Origin: a virus
Virus record (IMG/VR): IMGVR_UViG_3300029448_000512
Location: 1 to 20,113 of that record
Direction: 5' to 3' (one strand)
DNA: 20,113 nucleotides
Within the stretch, counting starts at the first letter, position 1. Each line of letters opens with the position of its first letter. Shown piece after piece: positions 8,361 to 13,586 of this stretch. The notes beneath the pieces are model-generated. The model was not told the origin of the DNA and did no database searches. It worked only from the letters and a program-made list of their open reading frames with translations. A program made the translations under genes and the position numbers.

Positions 8361-10274
8361 TTAACTCCAAGGTGTTTCGTTCCATTGTACACTATTATAA
8401 CCATCAAAGCTAGGAGTGTACTCAATTCCCATATCAGCATAAGTTAATTTTGTCAAGGTTCTAACTACTTTCATAGGAAACCAACTTGCCATTACAATGT
8501 CACTCTTGTATCCTTTACCGCCTCTTCCTTTAGAAGCAAAGTATGTTAACTGTTTAGTGTATTGTGTTGTTTTTTGTTGTGCTTCAGCATCCAAGTATGG
8601 CAATGTAATCATTTGGTCATTAAACATAGGTGCTAGTGAAGTAACACCAAACCTATCATCCCATTTGTTTTTATGAGTTTCGTGTCCTTCTAACTTTATA
8701 CCTTGTACATTACAATACTGTTTTATAGTCTTGTCTTGTCTAATTGCTTTTTGAAAACCATTTTCTTCTATTACCCAATGATAACAACCATACATTTCAT
8801 ACCATTTTTTAATTAACTCAAATGCTTCATCTAGTCCACCACCTAAGTGGTTGTCTAAATCAACCATTGTAAGTTTTATATCAATACTTGTTGTTTCTAC
8901 TGCCCACAAAAAACCTGCTTGATATCCTGTTGCAGCAGGGTCTAAACCAGCAACTAAATAAGAACCGCTAGGTATTGTGCCTAAAGGCATATTTATATCG
9001 TAACATTTAGCTATTTGTTCAGGATTAAACAATCTAGCTGCTTCACTCATTGCTTTGTTAAGATAAACCATCTCAAAATTTTTAAGACCACCAGTAGTCA
9101 TAGAATCTCTTTTTCTATTCATTAACCATTTAAAAGTTCTTTTGCCTTCCCATAACATACAATCAGTATGTTCTTCTTCATCTAGTTCAGGTAATACACA
9201 CATAGAATCGTGTGCTTCTTCTACTATTGTCTCCCATGCTTCGTTTTCTAACAATGCAGAATATAAATCATCAGGGTGCTGTCTTGAACCTATAAGCACC
9301 ATAGCTGTATGTTCTTCTTTACGACTGCCTAATGTTGTAGTCCACCAGTTCTTTGTATTGTTTCTTGATGCAGGTTGCATAGTAGAACTATGGTCTTCAA
9401 TGTCATCTGCAATAATTATGTCACAGTCACGAGATAAAATTTTACCGCCTCTACCTATGCCTATCATTGTTGGTGACTTTATACCTGATACTGTTCTTGT
9501 AGATACTGTAAATCCATTTCTTGACCACATCTTACCTGCTCTAGTTGCAGGTTTAAAAGAACCACCAGGTCCACAAAAATCTTCTTTAAGTTTTTCGTTA
9601 CTGTCTAATGTATCCATAACAGACATAACAGAGTTTATAGCAATATCTTCGTTACCACCTACCCACATAACTCTTATGTTAGGATTTCTACATATAAGCC
9701 ATATAGCAAAATGTATTAACAATTCTGTTTTGCCGTGCCTAGGTGGACTAAGTATCATTTGTTGTCCACCATTAAGTAAAGCTTTGTTAATTGATTTTAT
9801 CCAGTTGTTGTGAAAATCTGCTGTTTCAAAAGGTACACCTTGTTCTGTAAGAAAATACCTATCTCTAAAATTTTTAAAATCATCTAGTGATTGTTTAGCA
9901 TCATCAGAAACTTCCCAATTTTCTGCTTGTATATCTTTTTCTAAATCTTCTCTATATGCAGCTAACATCCTAGCTACATGACCTGCAGTACAACCTAGTG
10001 CATCTGCTACTTCTTTTCTTGTAATAATATCTTTAATAAGTTCTGATGCATATCCTTGATTTCTAAACTTGTCATACAAAGAACCACGCCTAACAGTTGC
10101 AGACTTAGGTTGATTTATTTCTTTAACAGGTAATTCGTATGTCTCACCTTTTTTCTTAGCTCTATGTATTCTTTGAGATATTCTTTTATAGCAGGTATCA
10201 CTACAATATTTTGTTTTATTTTCAGGAAGTTGTGCATCACAGTCAGGTGCAATGCAAACTATATTTTTTACCAT
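8361..10274 (-). CDS. terL: Terminase large subunit with N-terminal zinc finger and HTH
   Basis: DNA-packaging motor and nuclease, 637 aa, longer than many TerL proteins. The ATPase is clear: Walker A SPPRHGKTE (about 176-184) and Walker B DIIIADD (about 285-291). The C-terminal RNase H-like nuclease has AGLDPAATG (Asp445), WVIEENGF (around Glu503-504) and SDIVMASW (Asp592), matching the usual acidic triad. The N-terminus is unusual: a Cys cluster C7-x4-C12-x11-C24-x3-C28 typical of a small zinc finger, a basic linker, then a helix-turn-helix-like segment TRKEVADALGCTAGHVARM (about 86-104), reminiscent of small-terminase DNA-binding domains. No separate small terminase is recognisable in the window, so these additions may provide DNA recognition in cis (inference). 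The ATG at 10274 overlaps the upstream gene by 7 nt. Confidence 0.96.
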   Translation of the reverse strand: MVKNIVCIAPDCDAQLPENKTKYCSDTCYKRISQRIHRAKKKGETYELPVKEINQPKSATVRRGSLYDKFRNQGYASELIKDIITRKEVADALGCTAGHVARMLAAYREDLEKDIQAENWEVSDDAKQSLDDFKNFRDRYFLTEQGVPFETADFHNNWIKSINKALLNGGQQMILSPPRHGKTELLIHFAIWLICRNPNIRVMWVGGNEDIAINSVMSVMDTLDSNEKLKEDFCGPGGSFKPATRAGKMWSRNGFTVSTRTVSGIKSPTMIGIGRGGKILSRDCDIIIADDIEDHSSTMQPASRNNTKNWWTTTLGSRKEEHTAMVLIGSRQHPDDLYSALLENEAWETIVEEAHDSMCVLPELDEEEHTDCMLWEGKRTFKWLMNRKRDSMTTGGLKNFEMVYLNKAMSEAARLFNPEQIAKCYDINMPLGTIPSGSYLVAGLDPAATGYQAGFLWAVETTSIDIKLTMVDLDNHLGGGLDEAFELIKKWYEMYGCYHWVIEENGFQKAIRQDKTIKQYCNVQGIKLEGHETHKNKWDDRFGVTSLAPMFNDQMITLPYLDAEAQQKTTQYTKQLTYFASKGRGGKGYKSDIVMASWFPMKVVRTLTKLTYADMGIEYTPSFDGYNSVQWNETPWS

Positions 10275-10540
10275 TTTGTTTTGTTAGCCCAATAAGCTGC
10301 TGACATTTTTCCTTTTTTAATATTTTTAGCATGTCTTGCTTTAAAAGATTTTCTTCTTGCTTTTTGTTTAGCACTACTAGGGTTTTTACCAGCACCTGAT
10401 ACACCTTGCTGTCCAAACCTAATAAGTTTGACTTTGCTACCTTCTTTAGCTAATACAGCATGTGATTTATTAGGATGCTTAGGTGTACGCTTCGGTTTAT
10501 TATAACCACTAAACTTTTCACCTCTGTATGTTATTGCCAC
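10268..10540 (-). CDS. Conserved small basic phage protein, 90 aa
   Basis: Starts at GTG 10540, forming a TAGTG overlap with the preceding stop. The protein is strongly basic and Gly/Lys/Ser-rich, with the segments GEKFSGYNKPKRTPKHPNKS, AVLAKEGSKVKLIRFGQQG and a C-terminal KARHAKNIKKGKMSAAYWA. From memory, proteins with this YRGEKF..GYNKPKRTP and RFGQQGV layout recur in tailed-phage genomes near the terminase, but I know of no established function. The high charge suggests nucleic-acid contact, perhaps during packaging or in the capsid; that is inference. It overlaps terL by 7 nt, so it is probably translated from the same message. Confidence 0.8.
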   Translation of the reverse strand: MAITYRGEKFSGYNKPKRTPKHPNKSHAVLAKEGSKVKLIRFGQQGVSGAGKNPSSAKQKARRKSFKARHAKNIKKGKMSAAYWANKTKW

Positions 10541-10713
10541 TACTTACCTACTTTCTTTTGTGCAGCAACATGTGATTTAGAAAAACTAGAACCACGCTTC
10601 ATAGAGTTTACCATATACTGTATATGCTTTTTAGTATGATGTTTAGAATGTTTTTTTAAAGCAGTTTGTTGTCTCTTAGTTAACTTACTAGCATCTACAC
10701 CTTTAACTTTCAT
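10540..10713 (-). CDS. Small basic protein, 57 aa, unknown
   Basis: This short frame starts at ATG 10713, which overlaps the preceding gene's stop as ATGA, and ends with TAG at 10540 overlapping the next GTG as TAGTG. The protein (MKVKGVDASKLTKRQQTALK...) is rich in Lys and His, including HSKHHTKKH, and ends KSHVAAQKKVGK. A weak ribosome site (AAGGG) lies about 10 nt upstream. The perfect fit into the overlapping gene chain, with the same basic character as its neighbours, is the main evidence that it is real. No family is recognised; nucleic-acid binding is a guess from charge. Confidence 0.7.
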   Translation of the reverse strand: MKVKGVDASKLTKRQQTALKKHSKHHTKKHIQYMVNSMKRGSSFSKSHVAAQKKVGK

Positions 10714-10883
10714 TTTTTTGTAGCCCTTGATTTTTGTACAGCTTTTAAATTTATATATTTTCCTTGTTTATAAGCCTTAGCTGTTCTTTTAATCTCAGCC
10801 GCAACTTGTGATTTAGGTTTCTTTTTATTTTTAAGGTATTTAGCTGGAACACCTTTTTCATATTTATTTTTTCTTTTTGGCAC
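10710..10883 (-). CDS. Small lysine-rich protein, 57 aa, GTG start, unknown
   Basis: Read from GTG 10883 (protein beginning MPKRKNKYEKGVPAKYL) to TGA at 10710, overlapping the next ATG as ATGA and the preceding gene by 20 nt. It has no internal ATG, so a GTG start is required; AAAGGT about 9 nt upstream could be its ribosome site. About a third of the residues are Lys or Arg, and the middle (SQVAAEIKRTAKAYKQGKYI) looks helical. It resembles its two downstream neighbours in charge and size. The function is unknown, and the start is less certain than the frame. Confidence 0.6.
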   Translation of the reverse strand: MPKRKNKYEKGVPAKYLKNKKKPKSQVAAEIKRTAKAYKQGKYINLKAVQKSRATKK

Positions 10884-11130
10884 TAGACTTACCTTTTTTC
10901 TTTATATCATTATCTTGAGGATGACCACCCCTAATAAAAGAGTTAACTCTACCCATAGCCCAAGCTGCCATAGAAGCTGATTTACTTCCTGAACTAAGGT
11001 ACGCTCCTTGTCCACGCCTGTAAACTTGTGCCAATTGCCCATATGTGTATTTTGATTTTGCAGCTTTAGCTTGCAAAGTTTTTTTAGTTTTAGCATTAAT
11101 AGGTTTTCTAGCTGGTTTTTTCTTCACCAT
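10864..11130 (-). CDS. Conserved small phage protein with RG-GAY / WAMxRVNSF signature, 88 aa
   Basis: The basic termini flank a conserved-looking core, YTYGQLAQVYRRGQGAYLSS at about 29-48 followed by WAMGRVNSFIRGG at about 57-69. I have seen this arrangement (YGxL-VYxRG-GAY-SGS-WAxxRVxSF-GG) in many phage and giant-virus small proteins of the DUF5824 type; the assignment is from memory and was not checked by search. The function is not established. The C-terminus ends in a poly-Lys tail (KKKGKSSAKKKK). The gene overlaps the upstream frame by 23 nt and has GGAG about 10 nt before its ATG. It is most likely a virion-associated or packaging-associated protein, inferred from position. Confidence 0.8.
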   Translation of the reverse strand: MVKKKPARKPINAKTKKTLQAKAAKSKYTYGQLAQVYRRGQGAYLSSGSKSASMAAWAMGRVNSFIRGGHPQDNDIKKKGKSSAKKKK

Positions 11131-11317
11131 TTTTTATCATCTCCATATTTACATTATAGTCAATAACAAATTTTTCTACTAAAGCATCTATTTTAGAGAC
11201 ATTAGGTTTTTTTTGTATAAGAACACTACCGCATGCTTCGGCAAGGTCCATTGACCATTCTTTAAGTAACTGTGGGTTACTAAAGATATTTCTCCTTGTT
11301 TTTATTTTTTTAGCCAT
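11108..11317 (-). CDS. Small helical protein, 69 aa, unknown
   Basis: The ATG at 11317 overlaps the stop of a tiny upstream frame (TAATG). The protein begins with a basic stretch (MAKKIKTRRNIF) and continues as two likely helices (LLKEWSMDLAEACGSVLI and SKIDALVEKFVIDYN). It is less basic than its neighbours and ends acidic (NGEEKTS). No family is recognised. A small helical protein just upstream of the packaging genes could be a small terminase or head-completion protein, but it lacks a recognisable DNA-binding motif, so I leave it as unknown. Confidence 0.7.
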   Translation of the reverse strand: MAKKIKTRRNIFSNPQLLKEWSMDLAEACGSVLIQKKPNVSKIDALVEKFVIDYNVNMEMIKNGEEKTS

Positions 11318-11382
11318 TAGTAAAGCTTAGAGCGTTTTTTCTTATTCTTCTTCTTGGTTTTTTTCGTTTTTTTTCCGTACAT
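11317..11382 (-). CDS. Candidate 21-aa poly-lysine micropeptide or leader
   Basis: A 66-nt frame, MYGKKTKKTKKKNKKKRSKLY, with one of the best ribosome sites in the operon: AAGGAG about 5-6 nt before ATG 11382. Its stop overlaps the next gene's ATG as TAATG. It lies in a different frame within the 3' part of the 52-aa Cys-rich gene. Twelve of 21 residues are Lys. It could be a real micropeptide or a coupling leader that delivers ribosomes to the 69-aa gene. The strong ribosome site and exact overlap favour translation; whether the peptide has a function is open. Confidence 0.5.
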   Translation of the reverse strand: MYGKKTKKTKKKNKKKRSKLY

Positions 11383-11500
11383 TAATTCTCCTTCGTATAC
11401 GAACATTATATTTTGTACAACCAAGATTAACACATTTTTTAATAGTTTGCGTTAACTCAAAGTCCTTATTGCAAAGTTTACACTTTGTAATTTCTCTCAT
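11342..11500 (-). CDS. Small zinc-finger-like protein, 52 aa
   Basis: The frame runs from ATG 11500 to TAA at 11342. The protein starts MREITKCKLCNKDF, with a C7-x2-C10 knuckle and a second pair C23-x4-C28, a plausible four-Cys zinc site, and then a strongly basic tail (RIRRRINVRKK) and acidic end. A small nucleic-acid-binding protein is the natural reading. There is no clear ribosome site; instead a TATAAT lies 6-11 nt before the ATG, so translation could be near-leaderless from that promoter or depend on read-through from the nuclease gene. It is the first gene of the small-gene chain leading to the terminase. Confidence 0.6.
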   Translation of the reverse strand: MREITKCKLCNKDFELTQTIKKCVNLGCTKYNVRIRRRINVRKKNEKNQEEE

Positions 11501-11511
11501 TATATAATTAT

Positions 11512-11547
11512 AAAGGAGATTGGCTAGGTTTTCCTCCTTTACCTAGC
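11512..11547 (-). promoter_or_regulatory. Two interleaved inverted repeats plus TATAAT at the nuclease/small-gene junction
   Basis: In the minus-strand reading, GCTAGGT (11547-11541) pairs with ACCTAGC (11529-11523), and AAAGGAG (11540-11534) pairs with CTCCTTT (11518-11512), each 7 bp and perfect. Because the arms alternate, the two helices either compete or form a pseudoknot, though the linkers are short for the latter. The first arm includes the nuclease stop codon. A TATAAT follows at once (11511-11506). There is no T-run, so this is not a standard terminator. A regulatory junction is likely. Confidence 0.45.
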
Positions 11548-12070
11548 TTGTCTCCACTTTATCTAAAAGATGATAACTTACACTTAGCGTATGTGCTACC
11601 CCTGTTGCAAGCAAGTCCTCTATAGGTACAATTATAGAGCGTGAAAAAAAATTTTTATTTTCTGTGTCTACAATTCTGTATTTGCTTTCTATAACCCAGT
11701 CAAGAATGTATGGAACTAAATCATCAGGAGTCCAGTAAAGAAGTTGGTTAGTTGGGTATATCCAGTAAAAAAGATAGTCAGGAAATGTTTTTAATGCACA
11801 ACCAATAGCTTTTGTATCCCCATACACCATTTGTATTTCTAGTGCTACATTACCTGTCTCCTCCGCCCTGGTGTCAGTTTTTACTTCTACAAACTTGTGA
11901 CCTAACTCATTATTAATAATAAAGAAGTCTGCTCCTTTTTTCTGTTCTTCTTCTTTAGCATCTCGTACAATAAATTTAGTTTTACCCTCATCTAATTGAG
12001 ATTCATAATAACTCTTTACTAATAGCTCGCCCTTCTTACCAACAGCTAGCTGTTCTTCAAAATCAAACAT
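11543..12070 (-). CDS. PD-(D/E)XK-superfamily nuclease-like protein, 175 aa
   Basis: The protein shows the core pattern of restriction-endonuclease-like folds: an N-terminal helix GKKGELLVKSYYE (Glu15), then GADFFI (Asp48) and, 13 residues on, FVEVKTDTR (Glu62, Lys64), that is D-x13-E-x-K. Such enzymes cleave DNA with divalent metal; in phages they serve as resolvases, recombination nucleases or host-DNA degraders, and which applies here is unknown. The C-terminal half, rich in Tyr, Trp and Pro, is unrecognised. The start at ATG 12070 has AGGAGGA 3-4 nt upstream. It is transcribed leftward from its own promoter in the divergent region and separated from the downstream gene chain by an inverted repeat. 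Its promoter carries a palindrome between -35 and -10, suggesting repression. The fold call is from motifs only. Confidence 0.75.
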   Translation of the reverse strand: MFDFEEQLAVGKKGELLVKSYYESQLDEGKTKFIVRDAKEEEQKKGADFFIINNELGHKFVEVKTDTRAEETGNVALEIQMVYGDTKAIGCALKTFPDYLFYWIYPTNQLLYWTPDDLVPYILDWVIESKYRIVDTENKNFFSRSIIVPIEDLLATGVAHTLSVSYHLLDKVETS

Positions 12071-12097
12071 TTATCCTCCTGTAACTTGAATAAAATA

Positions 12098-12146
12098 ATT
12101 ATAGCACTATAGTGAATTTAACAAATAGTTTTTAATGACTACAGTG
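12098..12146 (-). promoter_or_regulatory. Leftward promoter of the nuclease gene with operator-like palindrome
   Basis: On the minus strand TATAAT lies at 12103-12098, with TTGTTA at 12124-12119 as a -35 (15-nt spacer, somewhat short). The perfect palindrome CACTATAGTG (12105-12114) sits inside the spacer, and a near copy, ACTACAGTG, lies at 12138-12146. A repressor bound there would block the promoter. The boxes are seen; operator function is inferred. Confidence 0.55.
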
Positions 12147-12164
12147 TTACAGGTAAGAGCTATC

Positions 12165-12226
12165 GGTACGGCAAAAAGCTGACTGCATCTACCAAGATGG
12201 ACTGGGATTACCACAAAGTCAGTACC
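12165..12226 (+). ncRNA. Candidate folded RNA element
   Basis: GGTA (12165-12168) pairs with TACC (12223-12226) and CTGACT (12179-12184) with AGTCAG (12217-12222). The 3' arm is continuous while the 5' arm has a 10-nt bulge. Inside, CATCT (12186-12190) and AGATG (12195-12199) form a hairpin with an ACCA loop. The region is GC-richer than its surroundings and has no reading frame. It does not match a tRNA. It could be a regulatory RNA on either strand or a DNA structure for replication. Confidence 0.35.
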
Positions 12227-12300
12227 CAAGGACACTAGAAAATTACTTACTCAACTTTAATAATATGTGTAGCATATATGTCCGCTATCGCCCGAAACGA

Positions 12301-12306
12301 CCCCCC
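12301..12306. repeat. C6 run in the intergenic region
   Basis: CCCCCC followed by ACATT. It is one of several C-runs confined to the non-coding plus strand of this otherwise AT-rich sequence; compare the runs at 12530, 12769 and 13906. Confidence 0.5.
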
Positions 12307-12358
12307 ACATTCGTACTATAGAAAAAAGAGTTTTTAACTTCTTTTTTAACTGTAAGTG

Positions 12359-12367
12359 TGCTAATAT
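12359..12367 (+). promoter_or_regulatory. Extended -10 promoter for the candidate small RNA
   Basis: TGCTAATAT is an extended -10 (TGn plus TAATAT). The expected transcription start, about 7 nt downstream, coincides with the 5' arm of the closing stem at 12376. The -35 region (TTCTTT at 12339-12344) is weak, which is common with extended -10 promoters. Confidence 0.4.
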
Positions 12368-12373
12368 ACTACA

Positions 12374-12480
12374 TTAGGTAGTTAGTTAACTTATAGGATG
12401 TTTTCTCACTGTAACCTGTAACTACTCTAGCGATAGAGTTTCTTAAACACTTATAGGATTGACTAGCTACCTTTTTTTTA
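12374..12480 (+). ncRNA. Candidate small RNA of about 105 nt ending in a terminator-like T8 tract
   Basis: AGGTAGTTAGT (12376-12386) pairs over 11 bp, with one G-U wobble, with ACTAGCTACCT (12462-12472), directly followed by eight Ts (12472-12479). Inside, TGTTT (12399-12403) pairs with AAACA (12445-12449), and ACTCTA-GCGA-TAGAGT (12424-12439) is a 6-bp hairpin with a GNRA tetraloop. The same 11-mer ACTTATAGGAT occurs on both sides of the internal loop (12389-12399 and 12449-12459), and CTGTAAC is tandemly repeated at 12409-12422. An extended -10 sits just upstream. Promoter, fold and tail together suggest an independent transcript; its function and family are unknown. Confidence 0.55.
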
Positions 12481-12529
12481 TGTAGCAGAAATTGCCAGTA
12501 ATTATTGGGGATGTTACATAATAGACACA

Positions 12530-12541
12530 CCCCCCACCCAC
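12530..12541. repeat. C-run element CCCCCCACCCAC
   Basis: A C6 run plus CCC and then ACATT, the same 3' context as the C6 run at 12301 (C-runs followed by ACATT). The complementary strand has only two separable G-tracts, so an intramolecular quadruplex is less likely here than at 12769 or 13906. Confidence 0.45.
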
Positions 12542-12718
12542 ATTAACACTCGCTGTGAATTGTTGTCATTGGCTTCAGTTTACTACTTGTTAATAGTTTT
12601 AGGCAACACGCAGATTGACTGCGTATTGGGTAGTTCTAAGTGGTTATAGTTATAGTATGTCGTATTTTGTCTTACAAACACACGCCCTTGCATTAAAACG
12701 ATACATACTCTTCAGTAG

Positions 12719-12846
12719 TTCGGCATAAATAACCCCCATTAAAATATCAACAGCCGAAAGCATCTATTCCCACCCACCACCCTTATCTTTCCCAGCTTTA
12801 TTATAATCGGCATAACTCTCTCATTAATTTAATTCCTAGTGCCGAT
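12719..12846. repeat. Two homologous stem-loops sharing TCGGCATAA
   Basis: The first stem is TTCGGC (12719-12724) with GCCGAA (12753-12758); the second is ATCGGCA (12806-12812) with TGCCGAT (12840-12846). Both contain TCGGCATAA (12720-12728 and 12807-12815), then an ATTAA in the loop, then the closing GCCGA. Both stems are perfect and the repeat spacing is 87 nt. Paired copies suggest a protein-binding or replication element rather than chance. Confidence 0.5.
12769..12782 (-). repeat. G-quadruplex-capable tract on the minus strand
   Basis: The plus strand reads CCCACCCACCACCC, so the minus strand reads GGGTGGTGGGTGGG: four G-tracts (3, 2, 3, 3) with one-base loops. A two-layer quadruplex is plausible. 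The related tract at 13906 is stronger. Confidence 0.45.
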
Positions 12847-13043
12847 AAGAAAAGAGTTCCAAAATCGTTCTAGCATACTTTTCGTAAAGCATAAAATTTA
12901 TTCTGCAATAGTTTGGACTTTCCCTTATAAATATTTAAGCCTTCCTTTACTTCGTAAATTCCTTGCAAATATTTCCACTCAAGCTACAACATAAAGATAC
13001 AAAACAAATTTGACACTTTAAAAAAGCACACTTACTCAAAATA

Positions 13044-13072
13044 TTGTAACTCATTTCACATTGGGTTATAAA
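13044..13072 (+). promoter_or_regulatory. Rightward early promoter
   Basis: TTGTAA (13044-13049) and TATAAA (13067-13072) are separated by 17 nt, a good housekeeping-sigma layout, and lie 33 nt upstream of the first rightward gene. A consensus TTGACA also occurs at 13010-13015 but lacks a good partner 17 nt downstream. Confidence 0.55.
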
Positions 13073-13085
13073 GTATCAACTATTC

Positions 13086-13099
13086 ATATAGAAAGGATA
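13086..13099 (+). promoter_or_regulatory. Conserved leader/ribosome site, copy 1
   Basis: ATATAGAAAGGATA, 6 nt before ATGAGTAAA. The same 14 nt occurs at 14238-14251 before another ATGAGTAAA. It contains the AAAGGA ribosome site and decides the start at 13106. Confidence 0.6.
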
Positions 13100-13105
13100 A
13101 ATAAT

Positions 13106-13525
13106 ATGAGTAAAGAAACTTGGGTTAAACAACCTAAATATTATATGGGACAATCGTTCTTCGGTAGTCCATTTTGTGGAGTAAAATTAGTAGATACCAA
13201 AACAGGTAAATATACATATCATATAGCACAACAAACTAATGGTATGGCTAATCCAAACACATTACAACAAATACCTTCAGGTAGCTATCCAGCTATTATG
13301 CAGTTTATGGACATACTAGATAATTGCCCAACTATCTTAAAGAAAGGCGATTTCAAGCTAACTGCTAAAGGACAACTACCTAAAGCACTACTTGACTTAC
13401 TTGGTACAGATAAAATATCTAAAGTAACCAAAGGTAAAGTTCGTACTCTTGCAGAAGTAAAAGAGACTATGAACTCTTGGAGTGATAAAAAAGGTAAAGC
13501 TAAAACTACATATCGTAGAAAATAA
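13106..13525 (+). CDS. First early-module protein, 139 aa, unknown
   Basis: The start is the ATG at 13106, placed 6 nt after the GAAAGGATA ribosome site; an upstream in-frame start at 13061 would overlap the promoter and is rejected. The protein (MSKETWVKQPKYYMGQSFFG...) has an N-terminal half rich in Tyr, Gly and Thr that looks like beta strands (GVKLVDTKTGKYTYHIAQQT), then a helical part (LPKALLDLLGTDKISKVTKG), and a Lys-rich tail (SDKKGKAKTTYRRK) suggesting nucleic-acid contact. No family is recognised. As the first gene after the rightward promoter it is probably expressed early and strongly. Confidence 0.8.
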   Translation: MSKETWVKQPKYYMGQSFFGSPFCGVKLVDTKTGKYTYHIAQQTNGMANPNTLQQIPSGSYPAIMQFMDILDNCPTILKKGDFKLTAKGQLPKALLDLLGTDKISKVTKGKVRTLAEVKETMNSWSDKKGKAKTTYRRK

Positions 13526-13537
13526 CTATCTCAAACG

Positions 13538-13575
13538 AGCGTGGGCTTCGCCCACGCTTGTACGCTTTGCGTACA
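13538..13575 (+). promoter_or_regulatory. Two back-to-back perfect hairpins between early genes
   Basis: AGCGTGGGC-TTC-GCCCACGCT (13538-13558, 9 bp) is followed without a gap by TGTACGC-TTT-GCGTACA (13559-13575, 7 bp). The second ends 1 nt before the AAAGGA ribosome site of the gene at 13587. There is no T-run, so this is not a simple terminator. The stems are strikingly GC-rich for this genome. They may stabilise the upstream message 3' end, be a processing site, or tune translation of the next gene. Confidence 0.65.
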
Positions 13576-13586
13576 GAAAGGAAACT

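Larger units (their letters stand above)
12071..13105. other. Divergent intergenic region (about 1 kb), no gene seen
   Basis: No credible reading frame with a ribosome site was found on either strand. The region separates the leftward packaging/virion module from the rightward early module and holds the nuclease promoter, a candidate small RNA, several perfect stem-loops, C-runs and the rightward promoter. Such regions commonly hold a replication origin and the main transcriptional switch in phages; which applies here is not shown. Minor additional hairpins are ACGCAG/CTGCGT (12608-12624, loop ATTGA), ATATG/CATAT near 12264-12278 and TTTAC/GTAAA near 12947-12959. Confidence 0.8.

Noticed and set aside
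7099-9813. Plus-strand frames opposite the portal and terminase genes, the longest 223 codons
   Set aside because: The antisense genes have clear family motifs; these frames lack ribosome sites and have shadow-like composition.
10902-11096. Alternative minus-strand frame of 64 codons inside the 88-aa gene
   Set aside because: It is fully overlapped by a frame with a recognised conserved core and lacks a ribosome site of its own.
12100-13060. One of the known large ornate phage RNAs (GOLLD or ROOL type)
   Set aside because: The length and density of hairpins invite the idea, but no tRNA neighbours or family-specific motif can be confirmed by eye; an Infernal search would decide.
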